A stretch of 64,000 nt of DNA, from NCBI RefSeq assembly GCF_000961885.1, contig NZ_JZKH01000019.1:1-64000 (forward strand), in the 5' to 3' direction. Positions 1 through 8,716 of this stretch are shown piece by piece (positions within the stretch are counted from its first letter, which is position 1; each line of letters opens with the position of its first letter). The notes beneath the pieces are model-generated. The model saw only the letters and a list, made by a program, of their open reading frames with translations, made no database searches and was not told where the DNA came from. The translations under genes were made by a program, and so were the position numbers. The stretch comes from Streptomyces rubellomurinus (GTDB lineage Bacteria; Actinomycetota; Actinomycetes; Streptomycetales; Streptomycetaceae).

Positions 1-113
1 GCCCGGGCCCGCGCCGACGCACGGGCGAGCGACCGCCCCGCCGGGCAAGCCCGTCAAGCCCTGAGCCCGACCGCCCTCCCCAGCACCGCCCGCACCCCCC
101 GGAAAGCAGCACC

Positions 114-2300
114 ATGAGCGCCGCCCGCCGCCGACGAGCCCCCGCCCGCAGCGCCCCCGCCCGCAGCGCCCCCGCCCCCGCCCGCCGAGGCCGGCGCGGG
201 GTGGTCCGGCAGGGCCCGGTCCGCACCCACTGGCTCCTGCTGACCGCCCTGCTGCTCACCCTCTCCGGCGCCCTCCTGCTCCAGGGCTACACCCAGCACA
301 GCTTCGACGACCGCCCCGACCAGGCCGCCACGCCCTCGGCCGCGGACGGCGTGCCGGCGGCGGTCCGCGACGGCGGCCCGGTGATCGACGCGGCCGGAGC
401 GCAGCCGCGCAGCGCCGGCCCGAAGCCCGGCACGATCGCGCTCACCTTCGACGACGGTCCCGACCCGCAGTGGACCCCGCAGGTCCTCGACGTGCTGCGC
501 CACGAGGGCGTGCACGCGACCTTCTTCGTCGTCGGCACCCAGGCCGCCGAACATCCCGACCTGGTCCGGCGGATCGTCGCCGAGGGCCACCAGATCGGCG
601 TGCACACCTTCACCCACACCGACCTCGGCCCGGCGCCCGGCTGGCGCCGCTCCCTCGAACTGCGCGAGACCCAGCTGGCACTGGCCGGATCGGCCGGGGT
701 GACCAGCTCCCTGCTGCGTCCGCCGTACTCGTCCAGCGCGAACGCCCTGGACGACCGCGAGTGGGACGCCGTGCGCCAGGCCGGGCACGACGGCTACCTG
801 ACGGTGCTCACCACCCAGGACGGCGAGGACTGGCAGCGGCCGGGCGTCGCGCAGATCGTGAAGAACCTCGACGCCGCCCCGCACGGCCCCGGCCCGGTCA
901 TGCTGATGCACGACGCCGGCGGCGACCGCTCGCAGACCGTCGCCGCCCTGCGCGTGCTGCTGCCCCAACTCAAGGCGCGCGGCCTGCACTTCGCGACCGT
1001 CAGCGAGGCGGTCGGCCTGGCCGACCCGGTCCACCCGGCCGGGGCCGCCGACCGTTACCAGGGGCTCGCGCTGATCTGGATCCTCCGGGGCGGCGACTGG
1101 GTGCTCACCGCGCTCGGCTGGCTGCTCTGGGCGGCGGGCGCGATCAGCGTGCTGCGGGCCGTCGCGGTGCTGGTCGCCGCGAACCGGCACAAGCGGCTGC
1201 GCCGCCGCGCCTGGGGGCCGCCGGTGACGGAGCCGGTGAGCGTGATCGTGCCCGCGTACAACGAGTCCGCGGGGATCGAGGCCGCGCTGCGCTCGCTGCT
1301 GGCCTCCGACCACCCGGTGGAGATCATCGTGGTCGACGACGGGTCGACGGACGGCACCGCCGACCTGGTCGAATCGCTCGGCCTCCCGTACACCCGGGTG
1401 ATCCGGCAGGAGAACGCGGGCAAACCGGCCGCGCTCAACACCGGCATCGCGGCGGCGCGGGCGGAGCTGCTGGTGATGGTCGACGGCGACACGGTGTTCG
1501 AGCCGGACGCCGTCCGCCACCTCGTCCAGCCGTTCGCCGACCCCTCGGTCGGGGCCGTCTCCGGCAACGCCAAGGTGATCAACCGCGGCGGCCTGCTGGG
1601 GCGTTGGCAGCACATCGAGTACGTGGTCGGCTTCAACCTGGACCGCCGGCTGTTCGACCTCGCCCAGTGCATGCCCACCGTGCCGGGCGCGGTCGGCGCG
1701 TTCCGCCGCTCCGCGCTGCTGGCGGTCGGCGGCGTCGGCGAGGAGACGCTCGCCGAGGACACCGACCTCACGATGGCCTTCTGCCGGGCCGGCTGGCGGG
1801 TCGTCTACGAGGAGCGCGCCAAGGCCTGGACGGAGGCCCCCGCCTCGCTCGGCGCCCTGTGGCGGCAGCGCTACCGCTGGTGCTACGGCACCCTGCAGGC
1901 GATGTGGAAGCACCGCGGCGCGCTGGTCCAGGGCGGCCAGGCCGGCAAGTTGGGCCGCCGCGGGCTGCTCTACCTGCTGATGTTCCAGGTGCTGCTGCCG
2001 CTGCTCGCGCCGGTGGTCGACGTCTTCGCCCTGTACGGCCTGGTGTTCCTCGACCCGGTGCGGATCGTCGGCCTGTGGTCGGCCTTCCTGCTGGTCCAAC
2101 TCCTCATGGGCGCCTACGCGTTCCGCCTGGACAAGGAGAAGCTCGGCCCGCTCTGGAGCCTGCCGCTGCAGCAGTTCGTCCACCGGCAGCTGATGTACCT
2201 GGTGGTGATCCAGTCGGTGTTCACCGCCCTCGCCGGGTCCCGGCTGCGCTGGCAGCGGATGCAGCGCTACGGCAGCCTCAAGGTCCCGGCGGGCGGCTGA
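114..2300 (+). CDS. bifunctional polysaccharide deacetylase / family 2 glycosyltransferase
   Basis: A 728-residue membrane fusion protein. After an Arg/Pro-rich cytosolic N-terminus and one membrane segment (about residues 39-57) comes a NodB-type deacetylase domain with the metal-binding motif TFDDGPDP (Asp113/Asp114) and the downstream HTFTHTD (His164, His168). Two hydrophobic stretches around residues 320-360 lead into a GT2 catalytic domain (SVIVPAYNE, VMVDGDT, AEDTDL, then QRYRW typical of processive synthases), followed by C-terminal membrane helices. The family pattern suggests synthesis and partial N-deacetylation of a GlcNAc-type surface polysaccharide; the exact polymer is inference. 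The ATG at 114 follows a GGAAAG-like ribosome site. Confidence 0.9.
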   Translation: MSAARRRRAPARSAPARSAPAPARRGRRGVVRQGPVRTHWLLLTALLLTLSGALLLQGYTQHSFDDRPDQAATPSAADGVPAAVRDGGPVIDAAGAQPRSAGPKPGTIALTFDDGPDPQWTPQVLDVLRHEGVHATFFVVGTQAAEHPDLVRRIVAEGHQIGVHTFTHTDLGPAPGWRRSLELRETQLALAGSAGVTSSLLRPPYSSSANALDDREWDAVRQAGHDGYLTVLTTQDGEDWQRPGVAQIVKNLDAAPHGPGPVMLMHDAGGDRSQTVAALRVLLPQLKARGLHFATVSEAVGLADPVHPAGAADRYQGLALIWILRGGDWVLTALGWLLWAAGAISVLRAVAVLVAANRHKRLRRRAWGPPVTEPVSVIVPAYNESAGIEAALRSLLASDHPVEIIVVDDGSTDGTADLVESLGLPYTRVIRQENAGKPAALNTGIAAARAELLVMVDGDTVFEPDAVRHLVQPFADPSVGAVSGNAKVINRGGLLGRWQHIEYVVGFNLDRRLFDLAQCMPTVPGAVGAFRRSALLAVGGVGEETLAEDTDLTMAFCRAGWRVVYEERAKAWTEAPASLGALWRQRYRWCYGTLQAMWKHRGALVQGGQAGKLGRRGLLYLLMFQVLLPLLAPVVDVFALYGLVFLDPVRIVGLWSAFLLVQLLMGAYAFRLDKEKLGPLWSLPLQQFVHRQLMYLVVIQSVFTALAGSRLRWQRMQRYGSLKVPAGG

Positions 2301-2714
2301 TCAGTCGAGCGCCGCGGGGGAGAAGTAGTCGCGCAGGTGGGCGATCCTCCCGTCACGGGTGCGGAAGATCTGGACCAGCGAGACGATCTCGTCGTCCTCG
2401 CCGTCGGCGCCGTCGAAGACCGTGTCGATCTCGGCGATGAACACCTCGGGGTCGGCGGTGGTGTGCAGCACGGCGGCGGACTTCGCGAAGTTCGGCGCCC
2501 GGCCGCCCTTCGGCGACCGCGCGTAGTACGCGGCCATCGCGGTCCGGATCGCCTCCCGGCCGACGATCCGCCGGGGAAGCGTCGCGCCGTCCGGCTGCAG
2601 CGGCGCCTCGAACACGCCGTCCTCGGTGAAGGTCTCGGCGAGCGCATCGGGATCGCGGCTCAACGGACCGGCATGGACGTACCGCTGGAAGATCTCCTGC
2701 GGGGTGGGGGACAC
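2301..2714 (-). CDS. SnoaL-like / NTF2-fold nuclear transport factor family protein
   Basis: A small alpha+beta-barrel protein of about 137 residues. It shows the usual SnoaL layout: an N-terminal helix (PQEIFQRYVHA), then DALAETFTEDGVFEAPL, a mid-protein MAAYYARSP segment, and a C-terminal beta-rich part with DGRIAHLRDYFSP. I chose the GTG at 2714 because AGGGAGG lies about six bases upstream. An ATG at 2750 would add 12 residues and sits just after the ATP-grasp stop. It is the last gene of a leftward operon with the ATP-grasp, PrnB-like and SDR genes. Such folds serve as cyclases, isomerases or hydroxylases in natural-product pathways; the reaction here is unknown. Confidence 0.75.
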   Translation of the reverse strand: MSPTPQEIFQRYVHAGPLSRDPDALAETFTEDGVFEAPLQPDGATLPRRIVGREAIRTAMAAYYARSPKGGRAPNFAKSAAVLHTTADPEVFIAEIDTVFDGADGEDDEIVSLVQIFRTRDGRIAHLRDYFSPAALD

Positions 2715-2754
2715 GACGACCTCCCTGGGCGCGGACACGGAAAGGCCCATCCCA

Positions 2755-4002
2755 TCACATCGGCGCCGGGCCGATGTCGTACATCCCCGGGCCGTCCAGG
2801 TAGCGCACCGTGTTGAGGTCGCGCTGCAGGACGGCGTCCACCGGGTGGCCGAGCGTCAGGGTGGCCGGGTACTCGCGGTCGTAGGTCGTCGCGGTGATCG
2901 CCTCGCCGGGCCTCACCAGCACGGTCAGGGAGCGGAAGCTCGCCAGCCGTTCGAGCCGGTCCAGCGCGCGGTAGGCCCGCAGCCGTCCCGAGGCCGGCGC
3001 GACCAGCGCCGCCCAGGCGAAGGCGTGCCGCCGCCGGTAGGGCCGGCCCGCCCGGGCGTGGAAGCGCTCGGGCCGGAGGTAGGCGTCGACGGTCCACTCC
3101 AGCTGGCCCTCGCCCAGGACCTCGCTCGTGTAGTGCGGAAGCCCCGAGACGCGGGCGCCCACCTCGACCAGCCGCGGCCCGTCCGGAGTCAGCTTGATCT
3201 CCAGGTGCGCCGCGCCGTACCGGATGCCGAGGGCGTCCAGCACCCGGCGGCCGTAGTCGAAGAGCTCGCCGACCGGCGGTTCGTCGCAGCGCAGCAGCAC
3301 CTGCGCGGTCACCAGGTCCCGCACCCCGTTGGCCTCGATCCGCTCGGTGCGCCAGGCGTCGGTCAGCTGGTGCACACCCGCGCAACTGACCGTGTTCACG
3401 ATGTACTCGGCGCCCACCAGGTACTCCTGGGCGACGACCTCGGTGATCGGCTCGCCCAGCACCGTACGGCGGCCGCGCAGCCCGCGCAGCGCGGCGACCG
3501 AGTCCTGCGGCCGGTCGCAGAAGGAGACGCCGGCACCCCAGTAGCCGCGCAGCGGTTTGACGACCACCGTTCCGCCCACGTCCTGGTGCCAGGCGTGCAG
3601 TTCGGCTTCGTCGCCGGTCCGCAGCTGCCGCATGCCCGGGACGCCCCGGGCCTTGATCGTCTCGATCTGCACGTACTTGTCGCGCCGCGCGCCGCTCAGG
3701 GCCGTGCCGTTGGAGGCCAGCCCCAGCCGTTCGGAGAGGGCGTCGGCGAGCTCCACCCCGGTCTCCCGGCCGGCCAGGACCGCGACCGGCCCCAGCGCGG
3801 CGAGCCGGGCGGTCAGGGCGTCCAACTCGCCGTCGTGGACCAGCACCTCGCTGAAGGCCCGGTCGTCCACCGGATCGACCCCGACCGGGGGCACGGGCGT
3901 GCTCCGGACCTGGATCACCTCGCCGCCCACCGCGCCGAACGCACCGGTGAACCCGAAGGACGTGCCGAACGCGTCGACGACCGCGACACGGAGAGCTGAC
4001 AT
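2755..4002 (-). CDS. ATP-grasp domain protein (putative carboxylate-amine ligase)
   Basis: 415 residues with an ATP-grasp organisation. The N-terminal Rossmann-like preATP domain begins SALRVAVVDAFGTSFG. A lid/ATP region follows with VVVKPLRGYWGAGVSFC (the KP..G..G.GV pattern) and then a strand with EYLVGAEYIVNTVSC. The metal-binding end has HLEIKLTPDGPRLVEVGAR, where the Glu and Gly fit the family's E..N/G..R motif. Family knowledge: these enzymes form an acyl phosphate and condense it with an amine or thiol. It lies 11 bp after the PrnB-like gene and 4 bp before the SnoaL-like gene in the same direction, so it probably acts in the same pathway. Substrate unknown. Confidence 0.8.
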   Translation of the reverse strand: MSALRVAVVDAFGTSFGFTGAFGAVGGEVIQVRSTPVPPVGVDPVDDRAFSEVLVHDGELDALTARLAALGPVAVLAGRETGVELADALSERLGLASNGTALSGARRDKYVQIETIKARGVPGMRQLRTGDEAELHAWHQDVGGTVVVKPLRGYWGAGVSFCDRPQDSVAALRGLRGRRTVLGEPITEVVAQEYLVGAEYIVNTVSCAGVHQLTDAWRTERIEANGVRDLVTAQVLLRCDEPPVGELFDYGRRVLDALGIRYGAAHLEIKLTPDGPRLVEVGARVSGLPHYTSEVLGEGQLEWTVDAYLRPERFHARAGRPYRRRHAFAWAALVAPASGRLRAYRALDRLERLASFRSLTVLVRPGEAITATTYDREYPATLTLGHPVDAVLQRDLNTVRYLDGPGMYDIGPAPM

Positions 4003-4013
4003 CGGTTGCCTGC

Positions 4014-5204
4014 CTACGAGTTGGCCGGAGCGGAGCCGGGGTGGACGAGATCGGCGCGGAGCGCGAGGAGCCGGTACACCGCGTTGGTGAGCACGTGCCG
4101 GACGCTGAACCCCGAGGTGCCCGGGTCCCGGCCGTCCAGGATGTCGCGTTCGCCGTCCTGCGCGCGGATGTCACGGCGGGTCAGCCCGGTCCGCTCCCGG
4201 AACGCCTCGGGGAGCGCGTGCCGGGTGACGCCCAGGTGCGCCATCCGGAAGTCCACGAACCTGTCGATCACCCTGACCAGCCGGTCGCGGCCGGCGCCGT
4301 CGAGCACCAGCCGGCCGTCCCGCAGCCGCTGGAACACGTTCGCCCCGCGGACGGAGTCGCCGCGCCACCGCGCGATGACGGGCCGGGACCACGCGGGGAA
4401 GTAGGACATCGACTGGTCCAGGAAGATGCCGTACCCCTCCGAGGGCGGCAGCAGGGCCAGTTCGAGGAGCTGGACGCTGGGCATGAACGCACCGCTCGCG
4501 CCGCGCGGGCCGCCGGGATGGCCCATGTGGTACGGGCGGAACCGGTGGAACGCCTGCTGGGACAGCCTGCGGTACCTGGCCATGTACCGGGTGAACTCCG
4601 CGAGGCACTCGGCGACGTCGTCCAGGACCGCGGCCGGCCGGGTGGCGGCCGACCGGGTGGCGGCCTCCGGCAGGACCAGCGAACGCAGGCCGTAGGCGGC
4701 CGATTTCGCCCACGGCTCGGAGAGGTGGTGGCCGAGGTAGAAGTCCCGTTCGAGGGCGGCGTCCCGGCCCGCGGAGAACACCCGGACGTCCCCGCTGCGC
4801 AGGTACTCCTCGCAGTTGACGTCGATCAGGAGCTCATAGCTCAGATGGGGATCCAGGGCGGGGAACCTGCCGCACCGGTCGGAGATCAGCTCGGTCAGGG
4901 CGCGTGGCGCGGCCTGCGGGCCCGCGGGCGCGTAGCCGCTGAGCAGGAAGAGCAGGTCGAGCTGCAGCAGGCGGGCCGTCCGCTCGTCGTCCGCGGCGAG
5001 ACGCTGCGCGGCGACGTCCCGGAGCAGCTGTTCCTGGGAATCGGCGAGTTGACGGTACGTCAGGCTACCCGCCGAGATCTCGCCGAGCGCGGTGGGGAGG
5101 CCGTGCAGGACGTAGTCGCGCAGCGGTGAGCCCGAGCGGTCGGGGGCGGGGGAGGTGTGCGGCCGGGGGTGTGCGAGGTCGTCGAAGAGCTGGCTGCTGT
5201 TCAC
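4014..5204 (-). CDS. PrnB-like protein of the heme-dependent dioxygenase (TDO/IDO) superfamily
   Basis: 396 residues. The central stretch around HMGHPGGPRGASGAFMPS, the helical context, and the C-terminal FRMAHLGVTRH followed by GTSG resemble the PrnB/DUF1864 branch of the tryptophan-dioxygenase-like superfamily. There a distal helix carries the axial heme His and a Gly/Thr loop follows. His323 (in MAHLG) would be the heme ligand and residues 362-365 the equivalent of the GTGG loop. PrnB rearranges a chlorotryptophan in pyrrolnitrin biosynthesis, and other superfamily members oxidise aromatic amino acids. No halogenase (PrnA/PrnC) is visible nearby, so pyrrolnitrin itself is unlikely. It sits 6 bp downstream of the SDR gene in a tight operon. 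Assigned by motif reading only. Confidence 0.6.
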   Translation of the reverse strand: MNSSQLFDDLAHPRPHTSPAPDRSGSPLRDYVLHGLPTALGEISAGSLTYRQLADSQEQLLRDVAAQRLAADDERTARLLQLDLLFLLSGYAPAGPQAAPRALTELISDRCGRFPALDPHLSYELLIDVNCEEYLRSGDVRVFSAGRDAALERDFYLGHHLSEPWAKSAAYGLRSLVLPEAATRSAATRPAAVLDDVAECLAEFTRYMARYRRLSQQAFHRFRPYHMGHPGGPRGASGAFMPSVQLLELALLPPSEGYGIFLDQSMSYFPAWSRPVIARWRGDSVRGANVFQRLRDGRLVLDGAGRDRLVRVIDRFVDFRMAHLGVTRHALPEAFRERTGLTRRDIRAQDGERDILDGRDPGTSGFSVRHVLTNAVYRLLALRADLVHPGSAPANS

Positions 5205-5210
5205 GTCCGC

Positions 5211-6050
5211 TCACTGCTCCGCCGGGAAGTCGGCGGCGGCGCTCGCCCCGGCCCACGCCCGCGCCTCCTCCGCGCGCGCCGCACCGGCGGCCAGGGCGGC
5301 GGTCACGGCCTGGGCGCCGAGCAGCAGCCGGCGTGGCGGGTCGTCGTGGCCGACGACGTCGATGATCACCCGGGCGGCGCGGGCCGGGTCCCCGGGCTGG
5401 GTGCCGTTGTTCTCCTGCCGGTACCGGTTCATGGCGCCGACGGTCTCCTCGTAGTCGGGCCCCACCGGGTGCAGCTCCATGGACGAGCCCTGCCAGTCCG
5501 TCCGGAAGGCCCCGGGCTCGACGATGACCACCTTCACCCCGAACGGTGCGACCTCGCCGGCCAGGACCTCGGAGAAGCCCTCGACGGCGAACTTCGCGCT
5601 CTGGTAGGCACCCATGCCCGGGGTGCCGCCGACCCGCCCGCCCAGGGACGAGAACTGCACGAACACGCCCGACCGCTGCGCGCGCAGCACCGGCAGCGCG
5701 GCCCGGGTGACGTTGACCACGCCGAAGAAGTTCGCCTCGAACTGTGCGCGGAAGTCCTGGTCCGTCATCTCCTCGATCGGGCCGCTGTTGGCGTATCCGG
5801 CGTTGTTCACCACCACGTCCAGCCGCCCGAAGGCCGTGACCGCGCCGTCCACCGCGGCGCGGGCCGCGGCCGCGTCGGTCACGTCCAGGCCCGCGGTGCG
5901 GACCCGCGGCCCGAAACTGGAGACCAGGTCCGCCAGTTGTTCCGGTCGCCGGGCCGTCGCCAGGACCTGCTCCCCGCGCTCCAGGACCGCTTCGGCCAGG
6001 CGCCGCCCGAAGCCCCGGGAAGCGCCGGTGATCAACCACGTGCGAGTCAT
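5211..6050 (-). CDS. short-chain dehydrogenase/reductase (SDR)
   Basis: A classical SDR of 279 residues. The Rossmann motif is TGASRGFG at the N-terminus, followed by NNAGYANSG and the catalytic Ser then YQSAK (Tyr-x-x-x-Lys). FAVEGFSEVLAGEVAPFG fits the KFAVEGFSE helix of SDRs that act on small carbonyl substrates with NAD(P)H. I took the internal ATG at 6050 because AAGGGG lies seven bases upstream; the longer frame to 6083 has no such site. It is the first gene of the leftward operon with the PrnB-like, ATP-grasp and SnoaL-like genes, so its promoter should lie at 6051-6130. Confidence 0.9.
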   Translation of the reverse strand: MTRTWLITGASRGFGRRLAEAVLERGEQVLATARRPEQLADLVSSFGPRVRTAGLDVTDAAAARAAVDGAVTAFGRLDVVVNNAGYANSGPIEEMTDQDFRAQFEANFFGVVNVTRAALPVLRAQRSGVFVQFSSLGGRVGGTPGMGAYQSAKFAVEGFSEVLAGEVAPFGVKVVIVEPGAFRTDWQGSSMELHPVGPDYEETVGAMNRYRQENNGTQPGDPARAARVIIDVVGHDDPPRRLLLGAQAVTAALAAGAARAEEARAWAGASAAADFPAEQ

Positions 6051-6097
6051 GTCAAGCCCCTTGTGCTCCGTCGTGAGACCCATCGGTCCTCACTGTC

Positions 6098-6116
6098 GCG
6101 GGGGTACATCCCCCGC
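6098..6116. promoter_or_regulatory. GC-rich palindrome upstream of the SDR operon
   Basis: A perfect 7-5-7 inverted repeat, GCGGGGG-TACAT-CCCCCGC. It lies 48 bp upstream of the SDR start and 72 bp past the end of the aminotransferase gene, both leftward. It could be an operator for the four-gene operon or a weak terminator for the aminotransferase. No T-rich tail is visible, which slightly favours an operator. Confidence 0.4.
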
Positions 6117-6188
6117 ACATCAGTCATCTGACGCTGAGTCGGAGGCGGTGGTGGGCCGGCGGGGTGACGGGCGGCCGCCCGGGCGGGG

Positions 6189-7322
6189 TCATCGCTTGGT
6201 GTGCAGCCAGTGGGTGAGGGCGGCCAGGCCCGCTTCGGGGTCGGCGCGGCCGATGCCGATGCGGAAGCGGTCGGTGGGGGTGGGGGTCAGTTCGGAGCGG
6301 TAGACGGAGGCCGGCAGCAGCAGGACGCCGGCTTCCTCGACGAGGCGGGTGCAGAACTCCTCCACGCCCTCGGGGCCGAGGTAGCGGGGGTAGGCGACGC
6401 AGCCGCCGTCCGGGGCCTGCCAGGCGAAGAGGTCGGGGTGCTCGGCGAAGAAGGCGTCGAAGAGGGGGAGGTTGCGGGCGATCAGGGCCCGGTTGCGGTC
6501 CAGGATACCGGCGCGGGCCTTGAGGGCGATGCGGGCCAGGACCTCGCTGGGGGCGGAGTTGCAGATGGTGGTGTAGTGCTTGGCCCGCTCCAGGCGGGAC
6601 AGCAACTCGCGGTCGCGGCAGGTGATCCAGCCGATCCGCAGGCCGGGCAGGCCGAGCGACTTGGAGGTGACGTTCAGCGACAGGGCGCGCTCGGACAGGT
6701 CGGCGGCCTGCGGCAGGGTGCGGGCCGGGTCGCGTTCCAGGCCGCGGTAGACCTCGTCGCTGAACAGGCGGATGCCGCGCTCGTCGCACAGCCGGGCCAG
6801 CTCGGTGAAGTCGGCGGCGCCGATGACCTTGCCGGTGGGGTTGTTGGGGAAGTTCACCGAGACGACCCGGGTGTTCGGGCGGATCGCCGCCCGCACGGCG
6901 TCGAGGTCCAGGGCCCAGTCCCGGTCGGGGTCGAGGGCGACGCCGGTGACCTCGCACAGGGCGAGCGGCACGGTCTCGGCCGCCTGGTAGTTCGGGGTCA
7001 CCACCACGGCGTGGTCGCCCGCGTCCAGCAGGACGGTCATCGCCAGGTAGAGGGCCTCCTCGGCGCCGGCGAAGCAGATCACGTCGGCCGCGTCCGCCCG
7101 CTCGTACGTCCCGGCGACGGTCTCGCGCAGGGCCGGGTCGCCGTAGGTCTCGGTGTAGCCGAGCGACAGGTTCTCGAACGCGGCGCGGTCCTGGTCGTCG
7201 GCCAGGGCGAGCAGGTCGCCGAGGGTCATGGTCTGCACGTCGGAGGCGGTGAGGTGGTGGCGCGCGGTGAACTCCCAGCGGGAGAAGTGGGTCTCCAGGC
7301 GGAAGTCGGGCAGGCGGGTCAT
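6189..7322 (-). CDS. PLP-dependent class I/II aminotransferase
   Basis: 377 residues of fold-type I aminotransferase. Visible landmarks are the substrate/PLP strand NFPNNPTGK, the aspartate in LFSDEVYRGL, and the PLP lysine in TSKSLGLPGLRIGW (Lys221), with a later CNSAPSE segment. It begins at an ATG overlapping the stop of the YheO-type regulator gene (ATGA), so the two are translationally coupled and probably co-regulated by the twin palindromes at 7978-8008. The SKSLGLPGLRIGW subfamily acts on alpha-amino acids, often in specialised metabolism; the precise substrate cannot be read. Confidence 0.9.
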   Translation of the reverse strand: MTRLPDFRLETHFSRWEFTARHHLTASDVQTMTLGDLLALADDQDRAAFENLSLGYTETYGDPALRETVAGTYERADAADVICFAGAEEALYLAMTVLLDAGDHAVVVTPNYQAAETVPLALCEVTGVALDPDRDWALDLDAVRAAIRPNTRVVSVNFPNNPTGKVIGAADFTELARLCDERGIRLFSDEVYRGLERDPARTLPQAADLSERALSLNVTSKSLGLPGLRIGWITCRDRELLSRLERAKHYTTICNSAPSEVLARIALKARAGILDRNRALIARNLPLFDAFFAEHPDLFAWQAPDGGCVAYPRYLGPEGVEEFCTRLVEEAGVLLLPASVYRSELTPTPTDRFRIGIGRADPEAGLAALTHWLHTKR

Positions 7323-7972
7323 GGGGTGTCGTCCTTGGTGCCGGGGGTGCGGAGTTCGGCCAGCAGGCCGTACAGGGTGGACCGGGAGACGCGCAGGGCG
7401 GCGGCGACGGCCGGGGCGGCGCGGCGCACGGCGAACACCCCGGCCTCGTCCAGGCGGGCGAGGACGGCCAGCCGGTCGGCGCGGGTCAGCCGCTCGACGG
7501 GGCGGCCGCACTCGCGCACGTGCGCGCCGACGACGTGCTGGACGCGCTCGTTCCAGTCCTGCTCGAACAGCGGCTCCGGCCGGGGCGTCGTCGGCGCGCC
7601 GAACGCGGACAGCACGGCCGCGGCCTGCTCCAGCGGCGTGCGGTCGAGGTTGACGCACAGCACCGCGGCGGCCTTCCCGTCCGGCCCGCGCAGGACGGCG
7701 CTGACCGAGGACAGTCGCCGGCCGTCCGCGAGCACCTTCTCGTACGGGCCGAACACGTCCCGCGCGGACGGGTCGAGCGCGTCCAGCTCGCCCAGCAGCG
7801 AAGGGTCCCCGGGGCCGCGGGAGCCCATCGGGTTCCAGATCGCCAGGATCCGGTCGGTGTCCGGGTCGTGCAGCACCACCTCGGCGTACGGGCCGAGCAG
7901 CAGCGCGACGGCCCGGCCCACGGGCTCCCACAGCCGGACCCGGGGGTCGGTGCTCTCTTCGACGGTTTCCAC
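7319..7972 (-). CDS. YheO-like PAS domain / DauR-type helix-turn-helix transcriptional regulator
   Basis: About 217 residues. The N-terminal YheO-type PAS domain ([18 protein letters not shown], then [13 protein letters not shown] and AAVLCVNLD) is followed by a C-terminal DNA-binding helix-turn-helix ([32 protein letters not shown]). This layout matches DauR-like regulators of amino-acid genes. The GTG at 7972 sits six bases from the first palindrome and has no ribosome site, so a leaderless transcript is plausible. Its TGA overlaps the aminotransferase ATG. It most likely controls its own operon and perhaps the divergent GNAT gene through the palindromes. Confidence 0.8.
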   Translation of the reverse strand: METVEESTDPRVRLWEPVGRAVALLLGPYAEVVLHDPDTDRILAIWNPMGSRGPGDPSLLGELDALDPSARDVFGPYEKVLADGRRLSSVSAVLRGPDGKAAAVLCVNLDRTPLEQAAAVLSAFGAPTTPRPEPLFEQDWNERVQHVVGAHVRECGRPVERLTRADRLAVLARLDEAGVFAVRRAAPAVAAALRVSRSTLYGLLAELRTPGTKDDTP

Positions 7973-7977
7973 GGTCT

Positions 7978-8008
7978 GGACTATACGTCCGACCTGGACG
8001 AAGCGTCC
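7978..8008. promoter_or_regulatory. twin operator-like palindromes GGAC-N5-GTCC
   Basis: Two copies of GGAC-N5-GTCC, at 7978-7990 and 7996-8008, with centres 18 bp apart. The second is extended to a perfect 8-3-8 repeat, CCTGGACG-AAG-CGTCCAGG (7993-8011). They lie in the 111-bp gap between the regulator and the divergent GNAT gene. This is the expected place for autoregulation by the YheO-type protein; the assignment is inferred from position and symmetry. Confidence 0.55.
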
Positions 8009-8083
8009 AGGATGCGGCCCCGTGCCGCGCCCTCGGCGGTGAAAACCGCTTGCGTGCGCGCGGTGGGCGACCAGAATCGGCGT

Positions 8084-8668
8084 GTGGTGGAGATCCTGTC
8101 GTTCCCCGAAGAGGCCACCCCGTTCGACCTGCGCGTGCAGGTGCGGGAGCTCCAGGACCAGGCGTGGCCGTCCGAGGACGACCCGGTGGTCGCCGCCGAC
8201 GCGCCGGTCCACGACCCCTCGCTGAACCCGGAGTCGATGCTGCTCGTGGACGGGGGGACGGTGCTGGCCGCGCTGGACATCCTGTCCAAGGAGATCGCCC
8301 ACGCGGGCGGGCGCTACGCCGCCGGCGGGCTGAGCACGGTGGTGACGCGGCGGGAGGCGCGCGGCCACGGGTTCGGGCGGCGCCTGGTGGCGGCGGCCAG
8401 GGAGGCGATGGCCGCCCGGGAGCTGGATCTCGGGCTGTTCACCTGCGACCGCCCGCTCCGGGCGTTCTACGAGAGCGCGGGCTGGCAGGCGCTTCCCGGC
8501 GTCGTGCTGATCGGGGGGACGCCGGACGCCCCCTTCCCCAGCGACCGGCCCGGCTTCGACAAGGTCACCATGGCCTGCTTCTTCTCGCACAGGTGCCGGG
8601 ACGCCCGGGCGGCGTTCCACGACACCCGGATCGGGCTGTATCCGGGGGAGATCGACAAGCTCTGGTGA
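8084..8668 (+). CDS. GNAT family N-acetyltransferase
   Basis: About 194 residues. The acetyl-CoA-binding loop is seen in TRREARGHGFGRRLVAAA (the R-x-x-G-x-G/A pattern), followed by the strand ELDLGLFTC and the C-terminal RAFYESAGW motif of aminoglycoside-acetyltransferase-like GNATs. Starts possible are tandem GTGs at 8084/8087 or an ATG at 8012; no clear ribosome site marks one. It is transcribed divergently from the regulator-aminotransferase pair and shares their palindrome-containing gap. The acceptor molecule is unknown. Confidence 0.8.
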   Translation: MVEILSFPEEATPFDLRVQVRELQDQAWPSEDDPVVAADAPVHDPSLNPESMLLVDGGTVLAALDILSKEIAHAGGRYAAGGLSTVVTRREARGHGFGRRLVAAAREAMAARELDLGLFTCDRPLRAFYESAGWQALPGVVLIGGTPDAPFPSDRPGFDKVTMACFFSHRCRDARAAFHDTRIGLYPGEIDKLW

Positions 8669-8716
8669 GGGGCGGCCCCCGGCCCCGTCGCTCTGGGTGC
8701 CGGGGTGCCGGGGTGC

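Noticed and set aside
54..2183. A 709-codon leftward open frame covering the deacetylase/glycosyltransferase gene
   Set aside because: It is a mirror frame of a strongly coding gene in high-G+C DNA; it has no domain and a composition of Arg/Gly/Ala/His repeats.
2660..4174. A 504-codon leftward frame overlapping the ATP-grasp gene
   Set aside because: Arg/Gly/Pro-rich product without motifs; the adjacent frame carries the complete ATP-grasp signature.
4014..5204. Pyrrolnitrin biosynthesis
   Set aside because: Only a PrnB-like protein is present; PrnA, PrnC and PrnD counterparts are not seen.
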